Below are positions 7,335 through 10,646 of a stretch of 10,646 nucleotides of DNA, piece by piece. The stretch is taken from assembly GCA_023434855.1 (NCBI GenBank), contig JAEYSJ010000005.1, positions 1 through 10,646 on the forward strand. Reading direction: 5' to 3'. Positions within the stretch are counted from its first letter, which is position 1. Every line of letters starts with the position of its first letter. The notes beneath the pieces are model-generated. The model made no database searches. It saw nothing but the letters and a program-made list of their open reading frames with translations, and was not told the DNA's origin. The position numbers were made by a program, and so were the translations under genes. The DNA comes from Bacillota bacterium (GTDB lineage: Bacteria > Bacillota_C > Negativicutes > JAEYSJ01).

Positions 7335-9149
7335 ATGACAGTGTTTGGTCAACAAACAAACCAGATGACTGCGAATGTTCTTGTGAAAGGTGTCGGAGAA
7401 CAAGATGCCCATGGTTCTATCGTAGTAAAGCGAAAAGACAGCACAAATCTCAATGGCTCACTGGATTATAAAAATGTTAATCATCATGAAGAAATTAATG
7501 GCTTCTTAACGGTTAAACAAAAAGGAATGCAGGATTTATTTGGTTCTATCAGTGTTCGACCTAATAACCGCATGGTTGGTTGTGTAAACGTTGTGGAACC
7601 GCCTGTAAAAACCGTTCAATCAGTGCCTATTAAAGATGCAAACTTAGCATCTAATGCTCCTTATTTGCAGTTTGGACTGGGGAGCGAGCTTGCCGTTGGT
7701 AAAATATCAGCGAACGAAGAATATCGATCGACATTGGCTTTCAACTTGCAGGCGATAGATTCAGCTGATCTTGAAAACCTTAAATATGCCAAATTGCGAT
7801 TGCGTCTTGTTCGTCCGGTCAACAAGGCAACGACATTAACTCTATACACTACCAGCAAATCGGACTGGTCGGAGACCGGCGTAAACTGGGTAAACCAATC
7901 GCCACTTTCTAAAATGATTGCAACAGCAAATATTCCGTTGGGTGCAAGTTATATCGAGTTTAATTTATTTAACTTTTTTAAGCAAAATGCAACAACAAGC
8001 CAAATTATCAGCTTTACAATTCGTGACGTATCAAATACGACTTTGACCATACCTATTACATTTGGATCACGTGAAACTGATGATGCACCACTACTTGAGT
8101 ATGCTTATCAGTACTTTCCTCCAAGTGCGGGTGTTCTTGACATGCGCGGCAGTTTAACCCCTCGTTTTCAGAACACAGCAATTCTTGCCGGAAGTCTTCA
8201 TATCACTAATGGCCTTTTCCGTGATGATTTACAGGGTTTCCTTCTTATAAATAAAAAACAGAATACCAAAGAAATCGTTGGTAATTTAACTGTATGTAAG
8301 AAAAATATGAACGAGTTTGTTGGTTCATTAATAATCACAAAAAAAACTGTCAGAACAGAGCTTTCTGGATCTATTGTTAGCAAACAAATAGCTGAATCAT
8401 ATATTAATGGATCAATAACTATGGTTAATATCCAGAACCAAAATGATTTTTCAGGCTATATTGTAGTAAAGCAAGAAGATGGTTCAGCTATAAATGGTTC
8501 CATGTTGATTGCTTCAAAATTAAAAGACACTAATTTCCCTGGTTCAATCGTAATCAAACAACAAGATAATATAGTTTTAAATGGCTCTATGTCAATCACT
8601 TCAAAATTAAAATACGCTATTCTACCGGGCTCAATAGTAGTAAGGCAAGGAGACGAACGAATTTTAGATGGTTCCATATTAATTACGCAAAATGCAAAAT
8701 ACAGTGATTTTGTCGGCTCTATAATCTCCAAACAAAAAAATCAAACTTCTTTAAATGGTTTATTTACTTTAGTGGGAATAGAAAAACGTAATGAACTCAC
8801 GGGGGCGATAAAGGTACGTGCAACAGATTTTATCGATCTTCAAGGCTCATTAGTATTGAATTCTAAAGAAAATGAACTCGATTTAAGCGGATCAGTAGTA
8901 GTAAAACAGGTCGATAAAATAACGCTTGATGGATTTGTAGTTATTCCTAGAATTGATAAGGAAGCAGATATTCAGGGACATATTATCATACGGCAGCATG
9001 ATAGCAAAAACATTAACGGAAGTTTGATTGTTAAGCGACACGCCTATGATAATCTTGTTGGCACATTACATTCTAGACCCAAATGGGGAGAAGATATCGA
9101 AGGGTCAGTAGTTGTAACTTACGGATCATCTTACGCCTTTATAATGTAA
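7335..9149 (+). CDS. DNRLRE-domain protein with a 14/15-residue repeat solenoid
   Basis: A 604-residue protein. Residues about 12-90 hold four or five short repeats that begin with Gly (GSIVVKRKD..., GSLDYKN..., GFLTVKQ...). Residues about 92-260 form a DNRLRE-type beta domain: YRSTLAFNLQAI at 130-141, KLRLRLVR, SDWSETGVNWVNQSP at 176-190, and the closing GSRETDDAPLLEYAY at 244-258. From residue 272 to the last residue there are 23 further repeats and nothing else. They are of the form G-S-[ILV]-x-[VI]-[KRN], mostly alternating 14 and 15 residues. I infer a stacked beta-solenoid or beta-hairpin stalk with a carbohydrate-binding-like domain inserted near its N-terminus. DNRLRE domains are known from secreted bacterial and phage proteins and are related to carbohydrate-binding modules. 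The gene does not carry the 59-residue tag. A strong terminator follows. Confidence 0.78.
   Translation: MTVFGQQTNQMTANVLVKGVGEQDAHGSIVVKRKDSTNLNGSLDYKNVNHHEEINGFLTVKQKGMQDLFGSISVRPNNRMVGCVNVVEPPVKTVQSVPIKDANLASNAPYLQFGLGSELAVGKISANEEYRSTLAFNLQAIDSADLENLKYAKLRLRLVRPVNKATTLTLYTTSKSDWSETGVNWVNQSPLSKMIATANIPLGASYIEFNLFNFFKQNATTSQIISFTIRDVSNTTLTIPITFGSRETDDAPLLEYAYQYFPPSAGVLDMRGSLTPRFQNTAILAGSLHITNGLFRDDLQGFLLINKKQNTKEIVGNLTVCKKNMNEFVGSLIITKKTVRTELSGSIVSKQIAESYINGSITMVNIQNQNDFSGYIVVKQEDGSAINGSMLIASKLKDTNFPGSIVIKQQDNIVLNGSMSITSKLKYAILPGSIVVRQGDERILDGSILITQNAKYSDFVGSIISKQKNQTSLNGLFTLVGIEKRNELTGAIKVRATDFIDLQGSLVLNSKENELDLSGSVVVKQVDKITLDGFVVIPRIDKEADIQGHIIIRQHDSKNINGSLIVKRHAYDNLVGTLHSRPKWGEDIEGSVVVTYGSSYAFIM
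7413..7577 (+). repeat. N-terminal block of 14/15-residue coding repeats
   Basis: This segment encodes residues 27-81 of the solenoid protein: units of 14, 15 and 14 residues starting GSIVVKRK, GSLDYKNV and GFLTVKQK, then a shortened unit GSISVRPN. They share the pattern of the larger block downstream, from which they are separated by the DNRLRE domain. Confidence 0.7.
8148..9146 (+). repeat. C-terminal block of 23 coding repeats, 14 and 15 residues alternating
   Basis: This segment encodes residues 272-604. Every unit starts with Gly, usually Gly-Ser, followed by a short beta-strand pattern. The unit lengths in order are 14,15,15,14,15,14,15,14,15,14,15,14,15,14,15,14,15,14,15,14,14,14,15 and sum exactly to the 333 residues. 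The 14-residue units favour GSIVVKQ and often end in Leu-Asn; the 15-residue units are more variable. The real period is therefore a 29-residue (87-base) pair of strands. Confidence 0.85.
8496..8669 (+). repeat. Two adjacent 87-base direct repeats
   Basis: Positions 8496-8582 and 8583-8669 encode two successive 29-residue pairs (GSMLIASKLK...GSIVIKQQD and GSMSITSKLK...GSIVVRQGD). They share the 14-base string CTTCAAAATTAAAA in register, so this is probably the most recent tandem duplication in the solenoid. Confidence 0.65.
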
Positions 9150-9160
9150 AACTAATTTTT

Positions 9161-9202
9161 GGCGCCTCCTTGATTCAATCAGAGATGGCGCCGATTTCTT
9201 TT
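9161..9202 (+). terminator. Rho-independent terminator after the solenoid gene
   Basis: GGCGCC at 9161-9166 pairs with GGCGCC at 9187-9192. The arms continue with an imperfect stem around TGATTCAATCA, and the T-rich GATTTCTTTT follows at 9193-9202. It starts 11 bases after the stop codon at 9149. This is the best terminator in the window and probably ends the transcript of the modular genes. The remaining 129 bases before the next gene hold no promoter I can support. A 23-codon frame there lacks a ribosome site. Confidence 0.8.
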
Positions 9203-9317
9203 AGCGTACTACGTTTTAAAGTATGGATCGTATCTTCAAAGAGCACTTGTTAAAAAAATTTACCTTTTCATCTCATAAGCACCATTTTAGCTAGTAATAA
9301 ATTTGACGATAAGTGTT

Positions 9318-9325
9318 AAGGAGGT
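9318..9325 (+). promoter_or_regulatory. Strong ribosome binding site of the last gene
   Basis: AAGGAGGT is a full-length Shine-Dalgarno six bases before the ATG at 9332, stronger than those of the upstream genes. It fixes the start and suggests high translation. Confidence 0.8.
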
Positions 9326-9331
9326 AGCATA

Positions 9332-10646
9332 ATGTCCAATACGATTAGCTTTAAGAAGCAAAAACTTAATGATAAAGCAGTGGAGATCAAACGTCCGGGG
9401 CCGGTGCAAGGTAGGGTCAAATACGTACATAGCAAAGATATGCCTGGCGCCGAGGAAAAATCCGTATTGATTTGGACTACTGACTCTGGCGAACTATTTG
9501 TAGGTGGCGGGGCAGGCAATTCGATTAAAAAAGTCTCTGACATCGTGATCGTGGCCGATATAGACGTGCTGCCTGAAATCGGTGTAAAAGAAAAGCTCTA
9601 TGTATCTGCAGCTGATGCTGCCATTTACTTTTGGACTAAAGACGGCTATCAACAGATAGGAACAGGTAACGGTTCTGGTGGCACCATTCAAACCAAGATC
9701 TTCGAATATCCCGCTGCGGCTCAATTCCCGCCTGCGGGCCAGGCCAAAGCAATCTATATTGCTAAAGATGCCGACTTCTTGTATCGCTTTGATGAGACCA
9801 ATGAGAAGTACATTCAACTGGCCCGTCAATCTACCGACCCTGCGATTGCTGTTAAATTTGATGCTATTAATACTGCCCTCAGCAACAAGGTCGATAAAAC
9901 GGCTATGAGTGAATACCGGGCTAAAGCCAACAAGATTGTTGAGACTGATCTCGATCCAGCTATTGTCTCTAAGCTGAATGCGGCCGCTTCAGGATATGAC
10001 GACACCACTATCAAGTCAAGAGTAAGCGCAGTGGAAAACAGTAAGACCGATAAGTCTTATGCTGAAGCCACGTACCTGAAGAAAACCGACAAAATTACTG
10101 AGACTCAGCTTGATAATGCGCTGCAAAATAAAATGACAACGATGCAGAACAACATTGCTAATAAAGCCGATCAATCAACGGTCACAGGACTTCAAACCAA
10201 TGTAGCGGGTTTGACAATTAACGTGAGTGACTTGCAAACCGTGGTTAACAGCAAAGCAGATGCTTCTGCTGTTGCTAACCTGCAAACCAATGTCGGCAAC
10301 TTGCAAACTGATGTAGTAGGTATTGGCAATCACATCTCCAATATGCAGACGGATTTGACTAATGTAGAATCTGCACTCGATCAGAAAGCCAACGCTTCTG
10401 ATCTGGCCAGCTACCGACCGATCGACGAGAAGATTACGGCTGATGACCTCGATCCTGCAGTAACTAACCAGGTCGACAAAGTGCCTACCCTGGAACAGCA
10501 TATTGCCGATCTTTTGGCCAGGGTAGCAGCCCTTGAAAATGTGACCACCAGTAAAGATATTCTTTCTCTCGTGGCTGTCACTCCATTGAGTGTAGCTAAT
10601 GGAACGACCTTTGGAAACTTACTGCTGCCTAACAAGGTTACTGTAA
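9332..10646 (+). CDS. Tail-fibre-like protein with coiled coil and Big_4-like domain (3'-partial)
   Basis: The frame is open from the ATG to the right edge (438 codons seen, no stop). Residues 1-165 are a beta-rich head with two similar small modules: LPEIGVKEKLYV...IYFWTKDGYQQIG at 80-110 and FPPAGQAKAIYIA...LYRFDETNEKYIQL at 132-163. Residues about 175-403 look like an alpha-helical fibre coiled coil, with phage-fibre units such as NKADQSTVTGLQTN (277-290) and NSKADASAVANLQTN (306-320). A further motif occurs three times: KIVETDLDPAI (201), KITETQLDNAL (254) and KITADDLDPAV (367). Residues 409-438 (SLVAVTPLSVANGT...LLLPNKVTV) match the start of a group 4 bacterial Ig-like domain (Big_4). 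The coding DNA is visibly more GC-rich than the upstream genes. It is preceded by a terminator, so it is probably a separate transcription unit or relies on read-through. A trimeric fibre is the likely form; its C-terminal receptor-binding part lies outside the window. Confidence 0.78.
   Translation, partial: MSNTISFKKQKLNDKAVEIKRPGPVQGRVKYVHSKDMPGAEEKSVLIWTTDSGELFVGGGAGNSIKKVSDIVIVADIDVLPEIGVKEKLYVSAADAAIYFWTKDGYQQIGTGNGSGGTIQTKIFEYPAAAQFPPAGQAKAIYIAKDADFLYRFDETNEKYIQLARQSTDPAIAVKFDAINTALSNKVDKTAMSEYRAKANKIVETDLDPAIVSKLNAAASGYDDTTIKSRVSAVENSKTDKSYAEATYLKKTDKITETQLDNALQNKMTTMQNNIANKADQSTVTGLQTNVAGLTINVSDLQTVVNSKADASAVANLQTNVGNLQTDVVGIGNHISNMQTDLTNVESALDQKANASDLASYRPIDEKITADDLDPAVTNQVDKVPTLEQHIADLLARVAALENVTTSKDILSLVAVTPLSVANGTTFGNLLLPNKVTV

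Noticed and set aside
8148..9146. CRISPR or other DNA-level array
   Set aside because: The repetition is in the protein (Gly-led 14/15-residue units in frame), with no constant DNA repeat and unique spacers.
9223..9294. A 23-codon frame in the gap after the terminator
   Set aside because: It has no ribosome binding site and no recognisable product, so it is probably chance.
9203..9317. A sigma-A-type promoter for the last gene
   Set aside because: TTGTTA, TTTTCA and TTGACG boxes are present, but none has a good -10 box at 16-18 bases.
9494..9829. Reverse-strand open frame of 111 codons inside the last gene
   Set aside because: The forward frame has a full Shine-Dalgarno and recognisable fibre modules. 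The reverse frame shows no recognisable domain.
9678..9908. Forward open frame of 76 codons overlapping the last gene
   Set aside because: It is in a different frame within a coherent fibre protein and has no supporting domain.

Overview
The window reads as part of the late structural (tail fibre and host-recognition) cluster of a bacteriophage or prophage. The host is probably a Bacillota (Firmicutes) bacterium. All supported genes lie on the + strand, tightly packed and without signal peptides. Each clear start follows a Gram-positive type Shine-Dalgarno (GAGGTGA, AAAGGAGA, AAGGAGGT). The proteins are built from modules typical of virion adhesins: SPRY, Ig-like repeats, a right-handed beta-helix, DNRLRE, beta-solenoid repeats, fibre coiled coil and a Big_4-like domain. 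No head, terminase, integrase or lysis gene is visible, so intact phage, prophage and tailocin-like particle cannot be told apart. The genus cannot be fixed.

Layout: (1) 11-532, a small unrecognised protein that may be cut by the left edge. (2) 558-2558, a 666-residue SPRY plus Ig-like tail protein, followed by a hairpin. (3) 2651-3835 and 3888-5102, two tandem paralogues (394 and 404 aa) with a tyrosine-rich N-terminal domain ending in GRHTDGYWYV, an Ig-like module, a second beta module and a common C-terminal tag. (4) 5135-5455, a 106-aa protein that starts like that second beta module. (5) 5460-7220, a beta-helix protein (586 aa) ending in the same tag. (6) 7335-9149, a 604-aa protein with a DNRLRE domain set inside a solenoid of alternating 14- and 15-residue repeats. 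(7) A strong intrinsic terminator. (8) 9332 to the right edge, a more GC-rich fibre-like gene with beta head modules, a long coiled coil and the start of a Big_4-like Ig domain.

The most interesting point is that three consecutive long proteins with different N-terminal parts end in the same gap-free 59-residue module. This suggests a family of adhesins that share a C-terminal docking, trimerisation or chaperone unit, while the N-terminal domains vary. I infer that these genes supply alternative or co-displayed surface-binding appendages of one particle. No function has been proved from sequence alone.
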